Shown here one piece after another: positions 9,347-18,107 of a stretch of 36,112 nt of DNA (position 1 is the first letter of the stretch; every line of letters begins with the position of its first letter). The translations under genes and the position numbers were made by a program. Source of the stretch: Solimonas marina (GTDB lineage Bacteria; Pseudomonadota; Gammaproteobacteria; Nevskiales; Nevskiaceae). The DNA is taken from assembly GCF_012241385.1 (NCBI RefSeq), contig NZ_JAAVXB010000019.1:1-36112 (forward strand). The letters run 5' to 3'. Under the pieces are notes generated by a model. The model made no database searches, was not told the DNA's origin, and saw only the letters and a program-made list of their open reading frames with translations.

Positions 9347-10594
9347 ATGCGCCCGGCTCGCCCTTTGTTGCTACTGACGGCGCTGTATCTGGCGCAAGGT
9401 CTGCCGTTCGGCTTCTTCGTCCAGGCCCTGCCGGTGATGATGCGCGACGCCGGCTATTCGCTGCTGGCAATCGGCGCCACCGGCTTGCTATCGATTCCGT
9501 GGGTGCTCAAGTTTCTCTGGGCGCCCTATGTCGACCGCTACGGGACGCGGCGGCGCTGGCTGCTCTGGCTGCAGGGCAGCTCGGTCTGCATGGCCGCCGG
9601 GCTCGCCGCGCTGAATCTGACGCAGGCCCTGCCGATCCTGTTCGTGGCGATGCTGCTGTTCAACCTGATCGCCGCAACGCAGGACATTGCCACCGACGGC
9701 CTGACGGTACGCCTGCTCGATGCGCGACAACGCGGTCTCGGCAATGGCATCCAGGTCGGCGCCTATCGGCTCGGCATGGTGTTCGGCGGTGGCGTGCTGC
9801 TGTGGCTGTACGCGCGCACCGGCTGGACCACGATGTTCCTGGCGATGGCCGCACTCCTGCTGCTGTGCTCGCTGCCGGTCTGGACCTTGCGCGATATGCC
9901 GGCGGCGGCATCGATGGACAAGACCCCGCCGCCGACACCGCTACGCGTCGCCGCCAGCTGGTGGCCACGGCTGCGCCAGCCCGGCATGCCGGGCTTCGTG
10001 CTGCTGATCTGCCTGTACAAGTTCGGCGATTCGATGGGCGCGTCGCTGATCGGGCCGTTCATGAAAGACCAGGGCCTGACGTTGACGCAGATCGCCTGGC
10101 TGAAAGGCGCGCTGGCGTCGGCCACGTCGCTGCTCGGCGCCGCTGCCGGCGGCTGGCTGGCCTACCGCGTTGGCCGTCGCGCGGCCTTGCTGTTCGGCGG
10201 CCTGACGCAGACCGCCAGCCTGGTGCTCTACGGTCTGGCCGCGATCGGCATCGGCGGCTATCCGATGATCGCGGCCGCGTGCATCGCCGAACATGTACTC
10301 GGCGGCATCGCGACCGTGGCGCTGTTCACGCTGATGATGGACGCCAGCGACCCCGCGCACGCCGGCACCGACTACACCCTGCTGGCCTGCGTCATCGTCA
10401 TCGCACAAGGGCTGGCATCGATGAGCGCCGCCGCCGTCGGCCAGTTCCTCGGCTACCCGATATTGTTTGCGTCGAGCACGCTGCTGTCCGGCCTGGGCTG
10501 CGCGATCCTGGTCGTCGCGATCAACCGTGGCGTCGGTCCGGCTCGGCTGCACACGATCTGGCCGCGGGTACGCAACGAAATCGGCGCGGCCTGA
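9347..10594 (+). CDS. MFS transporter, AmpG/RhtX-like
   Basis: A 415-residue, very hydrophobic protein with about twelve predicted membrane helices, split by a cytoplasmic loop near residues 190-205 (KTPPPTPLR). LYLAQGLPFGFF at the N-terminus, PWVLKFLWAPYVDRYGTRRRW in loop 2-3 and AATQDIATDGLTVRLL in helix 4 are typical of the AmpG/FptX/RhtX branch of the major facilitator superfamily. These carry muropeptides, siderophores or, in other relatives, acetyl-CoA. No neighbouring siderophore or beta-lactamase gene helps choose, so the substrate is left open. The gap to the DUF502 gene is 48 bases on the same strand. Its 3' end runs into a repeat block facing der. Confidence 0.8.
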   Translation: MRPARPLLLLTALYLAQGLPFGFFVQALPVMMRDAGYSLLAIGATGLLSIPWVLKFLWAPYVDRYGTRRRWLLWLQGSSVCMAAGLAALNLTQALPILFVAMLLFNLIAATQDIATDGLTVRLLDARQRGLGNGIQVGAYRLGMVFGGGVLLWLYARTGWTTMFLAMAALLLLCSLPVWTLRDMPAAASMDKTPPPTPLRVAASWWPRLRQPGMPGFVLLICLYKFGDSMGASLIGPFMKDQGLTLTQIAWLKGALASATSLLGAAAGGWLAYRVGRRAALLFGGLTQTASLVLYGLAAIGIGGYPMIAAACIAEHVLGGIATVALFTLMMDASDPAHAGTDYTLLACVIVIAQGLASMSAAAVGQFLGYPILFASSTLLSGLGCAILVVAINRGVGPARLHTIWPRVRNEIGAA

Positions 10595-10686
10595 AGGCGC
10601 CGAGGTATGCGGGGGTCTCAGCGTGTGCATCGACACCCGCGCAAAGCGTGCCGCAAAGCCCGATAGCCATCGCAAGTCCGGTAACC

Positions 10687-11096
10687 CCTCGATACGGTCG
10701 CGGCGCGATCACTCGGGGCGAACGGCAAAAAAATCCCGGAGACACCTCGACCCGTTCATGCCGAATGCCGCCGAAGGCGGTGTATCGAGGCACGCGTGAC
10801 TCCGACTCCAGTGATCACCGCATGTGCCGCAGCCCCTCGATACGGTCGCGGCGCGATCACTCGGGGCGGACGTCAAAAAATCCTGCAGATATCCCCCACC
10901 CGTTCATGCCGAGTGCCGCCGAAGGCGGTATATCGAGGCACGCGAACCGTAAGCGCCAGACCCGAAGCCCGCCGCACGTGCCGCAGCCCCCAATACGATC
11001 GCGGCCCGATCACTCGGGGCGAACGGCAAAAAACCGGAGATACCCCGCCCCGTTCATGCCGAGTGCCGCCGAAGGCGGTGTATCGAGGCACGCGCG
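10687..11096. repeat. Family-1 repeat block between convergent genes
   Basis: The roughly 520-base gap between the convergent MFS gene and der holds three copies of a two-element unit with a period near 150 bp. Plus-strand elements at 10751-10796, 10899-10944 and 11050-11095 have CCGTTCATGCCGAGT ... TATCGAGGCACGCG around CCGCC-GAA-GGCGG. Minus-strand partners at 10687-10725, 10835-10872 and about 10987-11026 have a GTTCGCCCCGAGT ... TATCGAGG frame around a GATCG-based hairpin, with an A-tract just after each on the plus strand. Nothing else is seen in the gap. The palindromes could end both transcripts, but they lack proper T-runs. Confidence 0.85.
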
Positions 11097-11114
11097 ACGC
11101 GATGGACCTAGGCT

Positions 11115-12515
11115 TCAGCGCTTCTTGACGCGCGCCATCAGACGCCGCTTTTTCTTGATCTGGCGGTTGGTCAGCTCGTTCTTCTTGTGCTTGAACGGGT
11201 TGTCACCAGTCTTGAAGCTCATCAGCAGCGGCACGCCCTTGAGCGCCAGCGCCGAACGGAACTGGTTGGCCAGATAGCGCTTGTAGTGCTCGGGCAGCTT
11301 GTCGGTCTGATTGCCGTGCACGACGATGCGCGGCGGGTTGCTGCCACCCTGATGCGCGTAGCGCAGCTTGATGCGGCGACCGAGAATGGCCGGCGGCGGA
11401 TGCGCTTCGACGGCCGTTTCCAGAATGCGATTGAGTTCCGGCGTCGAGAATTCGCGGGTCGTCGACTCGTAGGCCAGCTGCACGTCTTCCATCAGCTCGC
11501 CGAGGCCGGAGCCATGCTTGGCGGCAATAAAGTGCAGCGGCGCGTAATCGAGGAACGGCAGTTTCAGCGACACCTGGTAGCGCACCTGCTCGCGTTCGCC
11601 CTGCGCCAGACCATCCCATTTGTTGACGGCCAGCACCAGCGCGCGGCCGCGCTGCGCGATCAGGCCCATCAGCTTGGCATCCTGTTCGCCGATGTCGTTC
11701 TGCGCGTCGACCACGGCGATGACGACGTGTGCGCGCTCGATCGCCGCCAGCGTCTTGACGATGGAGAACTTCTCGACGGCTTCCCAGACACGCGCGCGGC
11801 GGCGGATGCCGGCGGTATCGATCAGCGTATACGGCGCGCCATCGTATTCGAACGGGACGGCGATCGCGTCGCGCGTCGTGCCCGGGTGGTCGGCGGCGAG
11901 CAGGCGTTCCTCACCGAGCAGACGGTTGACAAGCGTCGACTTGCCGACGTTCGGCCGGCCGACGATCGCGACGCGCACCGTGCCGTCGTCGATCGGCGGC
12001 TCCGGTGCCACGGCCGGCAGCGCCCCGAGCACATCCTGCATCAGCGCTTCGACGCCCTGCCCCTGCTGCGCGGAGATCGTCACCGGTTCGCCGTAGCCGA
12101 GCGTGAAGAAGTCGGCGGTGGCGGCGGCGCGCGCATAGCCCTCGGACTTGTTGACGACCAGCGTCAGTGGCTTGCCGAGCTTGCGCAACTGCCGAGCGAT
12201 GGACTCGTCACCCGCCGTGCAGCCGGACTGCACGTCGACCAGGAACAGCACGTGGTCGGCTTCTTCCAGCGCCATCTGCGCCTGCGACTCGGCCAGCAGC
12301 GCCAGCGGATCTGCCGATTCCGGCATCAGGCCGCCGGTGTCGACGACGACGAATGCGTGCTCGTCGACGGCGCCGGTGCCGTATTGCCGGTCGCGGGTCA
12401 GGCCCGGCAGGTCGGCGACGAGCGCGTCCCTCGTCCCGGTCAGACGATTGAACAATGTGGACTTGCCGACATTCGGTCGGCCGACCAGCACGATGACGGG
12501 CAGCTTGTCGCTCAT
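11115..12515 (-). CDS. der: Ribosome biogenesis GTPase Der (EngA)
   Basis: Der has two GTPase domains in tandem and is needed for 50S ribosomal subunit maturation. In the 466-residue product the first P-loop GRPNVGKSTLFNRL is near residue 11 with DTGGL and NKSE, and the second GRPNVGKSTLVNRLL lies near 185 with DTAGIRRR and NKWD. A C-terminal KH-like domain ends in a Lys/Arg-rich tail (KKKRRLMARVKKR). The ATG at 12515 (MSDKLPVIVL) is chosen over an upstream in-frame start at 12578, because the upstream part would lie inside the bamB terminator hairpin. It is the last gene of the ndk-to-der run and faces the MFS gene across repeats. Confidence 0.96.
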   Translation of the reverse strand: MSDKLPVIVLVGRPNVGKSTLFNRLTGTRDALVADLPGLTRDRQYGTGAVDEHAFVVVDTGGLMPESADPLALLAESQAQMALEEADHVLFLVDVQSGCTAGDESIARQLRKLGKPLTLVVNKSEGYARAAATADFFTLGYGEPVTISAQQGQGVEALMQDVLGALPAVAPEPPIDDGTVRVAIVGRPNVGKSTLVNRLLGEERLLAADHPGTTRDAIAVPFEYDGAPYTLIDTAGIRRRARVWEAVEKFSIVKTLAAIERAHVVIAVVDAQNDIGEQDAKLMGLIAQRGRALVLAVNKWDGLAQGEREQVRYQVSLKLPFLDYAPLHFIAAKHGSGLGELMEDVQLAYESTTREFSTPELNRILETAVEAHPPPAILGRRIKLRYAHQGGSNPPRIVVHGNQTDKLPEHYKRYLANQFRSALALKGVPLLMSFKTGDNPFKHKKNELTNRQIKKKRRLMARVKKR

Positions 12516-12548
12516 GGATACGGTGATTGTCGGCGAAGCGCCGTCTAC

Positions 12549-12584
12549 AAGAAAGGCGGGCTGGACCTGAGGGTCCAACCCGCC
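12549..12584 (-). terminator. Terminator-like hairpin between bamB and der
   Basis: On the minus strand a 13-base stem with a CTCA loop spans 12584 to 12555 (one U-G wobble) and is followed by TTTCTT (12554-12549). It lies 20 bases after the bamB stop and ahead of der, so der is either served by read-through or has its own promoter. Confidence 0.75.
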
Positions 12585-12603
12585 CGGTGTTCCATCGGCT
12601 CGG

Positions 12604-13770
12604 TTACGAGCGCAGCTTGATGGCTGCGATGTGCCCCTTGCTCGACAGCACGTACATCATGTCGTCGCCGACCACCGGCGCGAAACGGATCGGCTTGCTG
12701 CCGGCACGGTCACGCGCGACGATGGCGCCGGTCTTCGGGTCCAGCCAGTGCAGGTAACCCTTGTAGTCGCCGACCACGATGTAGTCCTTGAAGATCGTCG
12801 GCGCCGACAGCTGACGGTACTTCAGGTCGTCGTTCTTCCACTTCTCGGTGCCGGTTGTCGCGTCCAGCCCCCAGACGGTGCCGTCGGCATCGGTCACGAC
12901 CACCAGATTGTCGATGCGCGCGATGCCGCTGTAGCTCTTGACCGCGTGGCGCCACAGCACCTGCCCGGTCTGATCGTCGAGACAGACGATCTCGCCACCG
13001 AAGCTGGCCGCATAGAGCTGGCCGCCGTCGCTGAGCAGCGGCGCATCGATGTCGGTAATGCGATCGAGCTCGTTACGGCCGGTCGGTGCGCTGACGGTCT
13101 GCTCCCAGGCCACGGCACCGTCACTACCGTGCAGTGCCAGCACGCGGCCGTTGTCGAGGCCGATGAAGACATTGGTGCCGATCACCACCGGCGGCGACAG
13201 GCCACGCAGCGTCAGGCTCGGCTCGCTGCGATCGACCGTCCACTGCTGGCTGCCGCTGTCGGCATCGAGGCTGTAGATCTTGCCGTCGCCGGAACGCATG
13301 TAGATGCGGTTGCCGTCACCGGTCGCCGGCGACAAGGCTTCGCTGGCCAGCTGCGACGACCACAGCGGCGCGCCATCGGCGCGCTTCACGGCGACCATCT
13401 CGCCGCCCATGGTGCCCGCCAGCACGGCATCGCCGGACACGGTCGGTCCCGACACCAGGCGCTTGTGCGTCCGCGCTTCCCAGATGCGCTCGCCGGTCTT
13501 CGGATCGAAGGCATAGACGCGACCGTCGATATCGGCCGCGAACAGCGCATCCGGTTCCAGTGCCAGACGCAGCTCGGTGTAGTACTTGCCGCCGCCGTCG
13601 CCGGCCGACGCCGTCCACACGGTCTGCAGCTTGATCGCCGGATTGCTGATGTCCTTCAGCTCTGCCGGCTTGCGCAGGTTCTTTTTCGAGCAGCCGGCCA
13701 GCGCGATCGCGACGATCGCCAGGCCCACGACCGCCAGCGTACGGTTCCGTCCCTGCAGCATCGTGCTCAT
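12604..13770 (-). CDS. bamB: Outer membrane protein assembly factor BamB
   Basis: BamB is a periplasmic, outer-membrane-anchored lipoprotein of the BAM complex that inserts beta-barrel proteins. The 388-residue protein begins with a lipoprotein signal, hydrophobic from about 11 to 25, and a lipobox LAGC with Cys27. The rest is an eight-bladed beta-propeller of PQQ-like repeats, seen as recurring GRVYAFDPKTGERIWE, GKIYSLDADSGSQQW, VLALHGSDGAVAWE, IVCLDDQTGQVLWR and VWGLDATTGTEKWK. The start overlaps a small repeat-derived reading frame by ATGA. It keeps its conserved place between yfgM and der. Confidence 0.95.
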   Translation of the reverse strand: MSTMLQGRNRTLAVVGLAIVAIALAGCSKKNLRKPAELKDISNPAIKLQTVWTASAGDGGGKYYTELRLALEPDALFAADIDGRVYAFDPKTGERIWEARTHKRLVSGPTVSGDAVLAGTMGGEMVAVKRADGAPLWSSQLASEALSPATGDGNRIYMRSGDGKIYSLDADSGSQQWTVDRSEPSLTLRGLSPPVVIGTNVFIGLDNGRVLALHGSDGAVAWEQTVSAPTGRNELDRITDIDAPLLSDGGQLYAASFGGEIVCLDDQTGQVLWRHAVKSYSGIARIDNLVVVTDADGTVWGLDATTGTEKWKNDDLKYRQLSAPTIFKDYIVVGDYKGYLHWLDPKTGAIVARDRAGSKPIRFAPVVGDDMMYVLSSKGHIAAIKLRS

Positions 13771-13973
13771 GCTTCCACCCTCGCACCGACTTCAAGTGCG
13801 GCCGTTCGCATGAGAGAGCCGGCTCCCGCACCCATTTGCGCTACGCGCAAGACACCGTGTCGCATGCTCATGCACCCAACCTCGACACTGACTGCAAGTG
13901 CGGCCGTTCGCATGAGAGAGCATGCTCCCGCACCCGTTTGCGCTGCGCGCAAAGCACCGTGTCGCATGCTCAT
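13767..13973 (-). CDS. Possible small ORF built of two 34-residue repeats
   Basis: A 68-codon frame fills the gap between yfgM and bamB exactly: its ATG overlaps the yfgM stop (ATGA at 13973-13970) and its stop overlaps the bamB ATG (ATGA at 13770-13767). It consists of two near-identical 34-residue halves, each starting MSMRHG and containing GAGA or GAGAG, then SLMRTAAL. I do not recognise a protein family and the amino-acid makeup is not clearly protein-like. It may be a repeat insertion that happens to keep, or has been selected to keep, translational coupling. Treat it as a candidate only. Confidence 0.25.
   Translation of the reverse strand: MSMRHGALRAAQTGAGACSLMRTAALAVSVEVGCMSMRHGVLRVAQMGAGAGSLMRTAALEVGARVEA
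13770..13973. repeat. Tandem duplication, about 102-bp unit, yfgM-bamB junction
   Basis: Two copies (13770-13871 and about 13872-13973) share the core AGTGCGGCCGTTCGCATGAG, then a short inverted-repeat part including CTCCCGCACCC and TTTGCGCT, then CACCGTGTCGCATGCTCATG. Each copy ends in the GCTCATG that also forms the gene junctions, as if the unit had been inserted and duplicated at a stop/start overlap. Confidence 0.8.
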
Positions 13974-14611
13974 GACGGCTCCGTTTCGCTGAGGTCGTCG
14001 AGCTTGCGCTGCAGCAGCTGGCGGCTCGGCTGATCTTCCGGCGTCGCGTCGTACGCCTTCTGGTAGTCGCTGCGCGCCGCCTTGCGGTCACCCTTGGCCA
14101 GCTTGATGTCGCCGGTCAGTTCATCGAACAGCGGTGCGAACGCTTCGCTCTTGTTGGCTTCGGCCAGCTTCAACGCATCGTCGAGCTTGCCCTGCTGCCA
14201 GAGGATGCGTGCGCTGCGCAGCGTCGCAACCTGCTGCAGCCCCTTGTCCTTGGCATGGTCGCGGACCCACTGCAGCGCCTTGGCGGCATCTTCGTAGTTG
14301 CCGGCCTGCTCGGCCTGCGCCGCAACGCGCAGTTCGGCGTCGGCGGCATACGGCGTGTCGGCGAACTCGGCCGTCAGCTTGTCGGCCAAGGGCTTGGCAA
14401 CGTCGGTCTTGTTGGCGCTCAGCGCGTCCTTCAGCTCTTCATACATTTGCGAGGCGTCGGCGGCACGCTTTTCCTTGTGGTGCTGCCAACCCTCCCAGCC
14501 GAAGATCGCCGCCAGGCCGATGACGAGGCCGGCCACCAGCGCCAACCAGTTCTCCTTCCACCAGGCACGGAGCTGCTCTACCTGGGCTTCGTCGTCGTAA
14601 TGCGTCGTCAC
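13970..14611 (-). CDS. yfgM: YfgM-like TPR membrane protein
   Basis: YfgM homologues are single-pass inner-membrane proteins with a periplasmic tetratricopeptide domain; in E. coli YfgM works with PpiD at the SecYEG translocon. This 213-residue product begins with an acidic cytoplasmic stretch and QVEQLRAWWKENW, a membrane helix at about 22-41 (LALVAGLVIGLAAIFGW), then helical repeats rich in Ala, Lys and Asp. AGNYEDAAKALQWV and GDRKAARSDYQKAY are TPR-like. It follows hisS by 22 bases and precedes bamB, the conserved order. The stop forms an ATGA with the small repeat ORF. Confidence 0.9.
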   Translation of the reverse strand: MTTHYDDEAQVEQLRAWWKENWLALVAGLVIGLAAIFGWEGWQHHKEKRAADASQMYEELKDALSANKTDVAKPLADKLTAEFADTPYAADAELRVAAQAEQAGNYEDAAKALQWVRDHAKDKGLQQVATLRSARILWQQGKLDDALKLAEANKSEAFAPLFDELTGDIKLAKGDRKAARSDYQKAYDATPEDQPSRQLLQRKLDDLSETEPS

Positions 14612-14633
14612 GAAATGGGTACTCTTGAGGTTA

Positions 14634-15917
14634 TTACTTCACAAGACCGGCGAGCAGCGCTGCCAGTTCCGGCCACGGGAGAATTTGCTGTGCCGAGGCG
14701 CCAGCGGCGTCGGCCCGCAGCGATTTTACTTGAACCGTCCGCGCTTCGACTTCCGTGTCGCCAAGGATCAGCGCCACAGCCGCACCGCTGCGGTTGGCAC
14801 GCTTGAGCTGGGCGGCCAGTTTGCCGCCGTCAGCGTGCAGGACGATGCGCAAGCCCGGCACCATGTCGCGCAGCTGCTCGGCCAGCTTGCGGGCCTCGCG
14901 CTGCGCGGCCTCGCCCAGCCAGCAGAAATAGACGTCGGCAGCGCTGCTGTCGATCTCGACACCCAGCGCTTTCTGCAGCAGCAACAGGCGCTCGATGCCG
15001 CAGGCCCAGCCCACCGCCGGCGTCGCCGAACCGCCGAGCTGCTCGACGAGCCCGTCGTAGCGGCCGCCGGCCAGCACCGTGCCCTGCGCACCGAGCTGCG
15101 TCGTCGTCCACTCGAACACGGTGCTCGTGTAGTAGTCGATGCCGCGCACGAGGCGGTTGTTGAGGCGATACGCCAGGCCAAGATCGCTGAGTGCCTGCTG
15201 CAGGCCGTCAAAGTGCGCGCGCGCGGCATCGTCGAACGCGTCCTGGATGCTCGGCGCGTCGGCCAGCAGTGCCTGCGTGGTTTCCGACTTCGAGTCGAGC
15301 ACGCGCAGCGGGTTGCTGCGCACACGGCGCTGCGAATCGGCGTCCAGCGATGATTCGTGCCGCAACAGAAATTCGAGCAGCGCCTCGCGGTAACGCTTGC
15401 GCACCTCGCTGCCGCCCAGCGAATTCAGCTCCAGCGTCACGTCGGTCAGGCCCAGACGCTTGAGCAGGCGCGCCGACAGCGCAATGACCTCGGCATCGAT
15501 GTCCGGCCCGGTCATGCCGTAGGCCTCGACGCCGAACTGATGGAACTGCCGATAGCGGCCGGCCTGCGGCCGCTCGTGACGGAACATCGGCCCGGCGTAC
15601 CACAGCCGCTGCTGCTGGTTGTGCAGTAGACCATGCTCGAGGCCGGCGCGCACGCATGATGCCGTGCCTTCCGGACGCAGCGTCAGGCTGTCGCCCTCGC
15701 GGTCGGTGAAGGTGAACATCTCCTTCTCGACAATGTCCGTGACCTCGCCGATCGAGCGCTTGAACAGGCCCGTATGCTCGAGCAGCGGCAGCTTGATCTC
15801 GCCATAGCCATAGGCGGCGAAGACCTCGCCGGCAATACGGTAGAGCTGTTGCCAGGCCGCGGAATCGGCAGGCAGCACATCATTGAATCCGCGAACGGAC
15901 TGGAACAGATTGGCCAT
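14634..15917 (-). CDS. hisS: Histidyl-tRNA synthetase
   Basis: HisS charges tRNA-His with histidine using ATP. The 427-residue protein is normal in size. Class II motifs are visible: RGFNDVLP near the N-terminus, LRPEGTAS (about 81-88), motif 2 FRHERPQAGRYRQFHQFG (about 112-129), the histidine-specific segments RGIDYYT and AGGRYDGLVEQLGG, and motif 3 around GWACGIERLLLL. A C-terminal anticodon-binding domain follows (LRIVLHADGGKLAAQLKRA). It lies 11 bases after ispG and 22 before yfgM, clearly one operon. Confidence 0.97.
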   Translation of the reverse strand: MANLFQSVRGFNDVLPADSAAWQQLYRIAGEVFAAYGYGEIKLPLLEHTGLFKRSIGEVTDIVEKEMFTFTDREGDSLTLRPEGTASCVRAGLEHGLLHNQQQRLWYAGPMFRHERPQAGRYRQFHQFGVEAYGMTGPDIDAEVIALSARLLKRLGLTDVTLELNSLGGSEVRKRYREALLEFLLRHESSLDADSQRRVRSNPLRVLDSKSETTQALLADAPSIQDAFDDAARAHFDGLQQALSDLGLAYRLNNRLVRGIDYYTSTVFEWTTTQLGAQGTVLAGGRYDGLVEQLGGSATPAVGWACGIERLLLLQKALGVEIDSSAADVYFCWLGEAAQREARKLAEQLRDMVPGLRIVLHADGGKLAAQLKRANRSGAAVALILGDTEVEARTVQVKSLRADAAGASAQQILPWPELAALLAGLVK

Positions 15918-15928
15918 CTTCTTATAGG

Positions 15929-17071
15929 TCAGGACGCCTGTTCGGGCGTCTTCTCGGTGTCTGCGGCGCTCGCGGCGCGAGCCGCCTTGCGCTCGGCAAG
16001 CTTCTCGCGCACCAGCTTTTCCAGCACGTCGACGAGCTCGGCATTATGCGCCTTGTGCTGAATCTTGCCGTCGACGAAGATCGAATTGGGGTAACCGCCT
16101 GCCACACCGATCGCCGCTTCGCGCGCTTCGCCAGGGCCGTTGACGACACAGCCGATCACCGCCAGATCCAGGGCTTCGTCGATTTCGTCGAGGCGCGACT
16201 CCAGCTCGGTCACCGCCTTGATGACGTCGAAGTTCTGCCGCGAGCACGACGGGCACGCGACCAGATTGATGCCGCGCGAGCGCAGGTGCAGGCACTTGAG
16301 CATGTCCCAGCCGACCTTGACCTCCTCGACCGGGTCGGCCGCCAGCGACACGCGAATGGTGTCGCCGATACCGTCGGCGAGCAGCATGCCGAGGCCGATC
16401 GCGCTCTTCACGCTGCCGGCACGCAGACCACCGGCCTCGGTAATGCCCAGATGCAGGGGCTGGTCGATCAGCGCCGCCAGCTTGCGGTACGCAAAGACCG
16501 TCAGAAAGATTTCGCTGGCTTTCAGTGAGACCTTGAAGTCTTCGAAGTTGTGGCGCTTGAGGATCTCGATGTGGCGCAGCGCCGACTCGACCAGCGCATC
16601 GGCATTCGGCTCGCCGTACTTCTCCTGCAGCTCGGCTTCCAGACTGCCGGCGTTGACGCCGATGCGAATCGGAATGCCATGATGCTTGGCGCAGGCGACG
16701 ACTTCGGAGACCTTCTTGTCGGAGCCGATATTGCCCGGATTGATGCGCAGGCAGTCGGCACCGGCCTCGGCCGCCGCCAGACCGCACTTGTAGTTGAAGT
16801 GAATGTCGGCCACCAGCGGCACGTAACCGACTTCCTTCTTGATCTTGCCGAAAGCCTCGGCCGCCGCCAGCGTCGGCACCGACACCCGAACGATATCGGC
16901 GCCCGCCTTCACCGCCGCGCGAATCTGCGCGACGGTCGCTGCGACGTCCTCGGTGTCGGTGTTGGTCATCGTCTGCACCGAGATCGGCGCACCACCGCCG
17001 ACCGCGACGCGGCCGACACGGATCTGGCGCGAAACGCGCCGAACGATCTCGTGATGACTGGTCATCGCCAT
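15929..17071 (-). CDS. ispG: 4-hydroxy-3-methylbut-2-enyl diphosphate synthase
   Basis: IspG (GcpE) reduces methylerythritol cyclodiphosphate to HMBPP in the MEP isoprenoid pathway and needs a [4Fe-4S] cluster. The 380-residue bacterial-type protein has the TIM-barrel segments [25 protein letters not shown] and LRINPGNIG, then the cluster domain with CPSCSRQ and [10 protein letters not shown], giving the three expected Cys ligands. The last 20 residues are a variable Ala/Glu-rich tail. A second Met two codons in (17065) could also be the start. As an Fe-S enzyme it depends on the isc genes encoded upstream on the same strand. Confidence 0.97.
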   Translation of the reverse strand: MAMTSHHEIVRRVSRQIRVGRVAVGGGAPISVQTMTNTDTEDVAATVAQIRAAVKAGADIVRVSVPTLAAAEAFGKIKKEVGYVPLVADIHFNYKCGLAAAEAGADCLRINPGNIGSDKKVSEVVACAKHHGIPIRIGVNAGSLEAELQEKYGEPNADALVESALRHIEILKRHNFEDFKVSLKASEIFLTVFAYRKLAALIDQPLHLGITEAGGLRAGSVKSAIGLGMLLADGIGDTIRVSLAADPVEEVKVGWDMLKCLHLRSRGINLVACPSCSRQNFDVIKAVTELESRLDEIDEALDLAVIGCVVNGPGEAREAAIGVAGGYPNSIFVDGKIQHKAHNAELVDVLEKLVREKLAERKAARAASAADTEKTPEQAS

Positions 17072-17096
17072 GAGGCTTCCCCTGCGCGAGGCGCGC

Positions 17097-18107
17097 TTAC
17101 TGCCCGATCGGCTGTGCGCCGGGCAACTGGAAATGAGCGGTGCCGCTGTCGCGTGTCAGCGACTGCATATCGACCGACTTGCCGTCGTAATCGATGCGGA
17201 CGCCCGGCGCATTGCCGATCAGCAGATCGAAGGGCGCGCTACCGGCCAGCGTGTGCGTCTCGCCGGCGCCGATCGTACCGGACAACAGCGTGCGGCCGGT
17301 GGCGTCCTTGATCCGCACCCACGACGCCTGCGTGAAGCGCAGCGCCAGCGACCCGTTGCCGGCGGGCGGCGGCGTGTCGCTAGCCGCAGCGGGCGTCGGC
17401 GCGGCGGTCGTTGGCGCGACGTCCGGCGTCGCGGCATCGGCGGGTGCGCTGCTGCTTCCGGCGGCCGCATCGGCCGGCGTGCGGGTCGCCGCATCGGCAG
17501 CCGCAGGCGCATCGGCACTTGGCGACGGCGCATTGCCGTCGGTCGCCGCGAACGGCGCCAGTGGTGCGGCGCTGCCACTGGCCGAGGCCGGCGGCGGTGG
17601 CGCCTCGCCGTGCGTCGACGGCGCGCCGCTGTCCGGCAACGACAGCGATTGCGGCAAGGCTCCGGTCGTGGTGCCACGCAGCCACCAGATGAAGCCGCAG
17701 ACCACGATCGCGACCAGCACCAGCAGCACGCCCATCGTCATCGGCAGCCGGCTGTTCGACCCGAGGTCGGTGCCCGACGCCAGGCGCAGCTTGGCCGGCG
17801 CCTGCGGCACGCGCTGCGCCACCCGCGAGGCGTACTCGTCGAGCATCGCCTTTTCGTCGATGCCGAGCACCTTGGCGCACTTGCGGTAATAGCCACGAAC
17901 GTAGACCGGCTCGAGTAACGCACCGAAGTCGTCCCGCTCCAGTGCCTCGACGGTGGTGCGTGCCAGCTTGGTGTGCGCGGCCAGATCGTCGACCGACAGG
18001 TGCTGCGCCTGGCGCGCCTCGCGAATCATCGTGCCCGGGCTGACCGGCCCTGACGGTGCGGCAGCGGCATCAGGGGCGGCTTCGTTTTCTGGTGTCTCAG
18101 TCATCAT
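17097..18107 (-). CDS. rodZ: Cytoskeleton protein RodZ-like
   Basis: RodZ links the MreB cytoskeleton to the cell-wall elongation machinery. The 336-residue product has a cytoplasmic helix-turn-helix domain at about 25-95 ([37 protein letters not shown]), a membrane helix at about 122-143 ([20 protein letters not shown]), a long low-complexity Ala/Pro/Asp periplasmic linker and a C-terminal DUF4115 domain ([41 protein letters not shown]). That order is the RodZ architecture. The ATG at 18107 gives an ATGA overlap with pilF; the next Met (18104) or one at 18116 are alternatives. Confidence 0.9.
   Translation of the reverse strand: MMTETPENEAAPDAAAAPSGPVSPGTMIREARQAQHLSVDDLAAHTKLARTTVEALERDDFGALLEPVYVRGYYRKCAKVLGIDEKAMLDEYASRVAQRVPQAPAKLRLASGTDLGSNSRLPMTMGVLLVLVAIVVCGFIWWLRGTTTGALPQSLSLPDSGAPSTHGEAPPPPASASGSAAPLAPFAATDGNAPSPSADAPAAADAATRTPADAAAGSSSAPADAATPDVAPTTAAPTPAAASDTPPPAGNGSLALRFTQASWVRIKDATGRTLLSGTIGAGETHTLAGSAPFDLLIGNAPGVRIDYDGKSVDMQSLTRDSGTAHFQLPGAQPIGQ

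Noticed and set aside
10687-11096. Repeat hairpins as ordinary terminators for the MFS gene and der
   Set aside because: The nearby homopolymer runs are A-tracts following the hairpins on the plus strand, or precede the hairpin on the minus strand, so they do not form the stem-then-U-run pattern.
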